DNA from: Modestobacter sp.
Lineage (GTDB): Bacteria > Actinomycetota > Actinomycetes > Mycobacteriales > Geodermatophilaceae
NCBI GenBank assembly: GCA_025965775.1
Contig: JAOPWG010000478.1
Location: 1 to 5,604, forward strand
DNA length: 5,604 nt
Direction of reading: 5' to 3'
In this document: in pieces, positions 5,332-5,604 of the stretch
Position numbering within the stretch: position 1 is the first letter of the stretch
How the letters are laid out: the number at the start of each line of letters is the position of its first letter
Program-made: the position numbers and the translations under genes
The notes under the pieces: generated by a model
Told to the model about the DNA's origin: nothing
Databases searched by the model: none
What the model saw: only the letters and a program-made list of their open reading frames with translations

Positions 5332-5604
5332 GCTCCGCGGACCACGACCGCCTCGGGCGCGAGGATTCTGCAGCTGAACCGAGGAGGCCAGAGCGTGGTT
5401 CCTCGAGGCACTGACCGGCAGCTCCGGCTCGTGGAGCCTGGTGCTCCGGCCGAGCCGCTCACCTGGGGGGTAGCAGCCCGCCCTGCGAGTACCTGGCCCA
5501 GTCGAGGTTCCAGTCGCCCCAGCCGTCGGTGACCGGGATGGTCTGGCTGGTGCCGGTGTGCACCCAGGTCACGGGGTCCCCGATCAGCGACCAGTTGTAG
5601 TACC
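5178..5604. repeat. Right copy of the long direct repeat
   Basis: Same order and orientation as 1-430: DapA-like tail, convergent spacer, ldt tail. Compared with the left copy it lacks 2 bases in the spacer near 5360 and 1 base near 5425. The similarity continues to the last base of the window, so the repeat extends beyond it. Confidence 0.93.
5459..5604 (-). CDS. L,D-transpeptidase, C-terminal end only (second copy)
   Basis: The last 47 codons plus stop of a paralogue of the enzyme at 285-1211; the start and catalytic Cys/His lie right of the window. The frame is open, ending GGLLPPR like the first copy. Over this stretch the proteins differ at five positions (S/G, S/N, P/A, S/R, R/Q), all in the last 20 residues of the C-terminal subdomain; the rest is identical in DNA. 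It converges on the frameshifted DapA-like gene as the complete copy converges on the upstream DapA-like tail. Confidence 0.88.
   Translation of the reverse strand, partial: YYNWSLIGDPVTWVHTGTSQTIPVTDGWGDWNLDWARYSQGGLLPPR

Overview
The window is very GC-rich DNA with strong third-position G/C bias and AGGAGG-type ribosome binding sites. It carries an L,D-transpeptidase of the mycobacterial Ldt type, an actinomycete-style sulfotransferase, a short DapA-like aldolase and many gene-poor gaps. This points to a high-GC Actinomycetota chromosome (Streptomyces, Pseudonocardia or Frankia-like), probably an accessory region. The genus cannot be fixed from the sequence alone.

The most striking feature is that the window begins and ends in the same sequence. 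Bases 1-430 recur at 5178-5604, at about 94-95 % identity by my eye count. Each copy holds the 3' end of a DapA-like gene (+ strand) converging on the 3' end of an L,D-transpeptidase gene (- strand). The window is therefore about one period (roughly 5.17 kb) between two diverged copies of a convergent dapA-like / ldt module. Both copies run off the window edges.

Layout: (1) 1-154, tail of the upstream DapA-like copy. (2) 285-1211 (-), a complete secreted L,D-transpeptidase with Ig-like and YkuD domains. (3) 1212-1664, a gene-free divergent spacer with three dyads or hairpins. (4) 1665-2369 (+), a PAPS-type sulfotransferase, followed 29 bases later by (5) 2399-2818 (+), an NmrA-like NAD(P)-binding protein that stops half-way in a (CCGACA)6 microsatellite. 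(6) 2819-3487, degraded DNA with a probable alpha/beta-hydrolase relic, ending in a structured leader. (7) 3488-3652 (+), a 54-residue two-helix membrane protein, then a strong terminator hairpin. (8) 3781-3960 (+), a 59-residue ribbon-helix-helix protein with no toxin partner. (9) 3961-4564, mostly empty, with one doubtful ORF. (10) 4565-5331 (+), a DapA-like gene broken by a one-base frameshift. (11) 5459-5604 (-), tail of the second L,D-transpeptidase.

The genes do not form one pathway. The sulfotransferase and NmrA-like gene look like a two-gene transcription unit. The DapA-like and L,D-transpeptidase genes are tail-to-tail neighbours that were duplicated together. The truncated reductase, hydrolase relic, frameshifted aldolase and long empty gaps suggest a decaying, recombining region. 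I see no tRNA, rRNA, CRISPR array, transposase or integrase.
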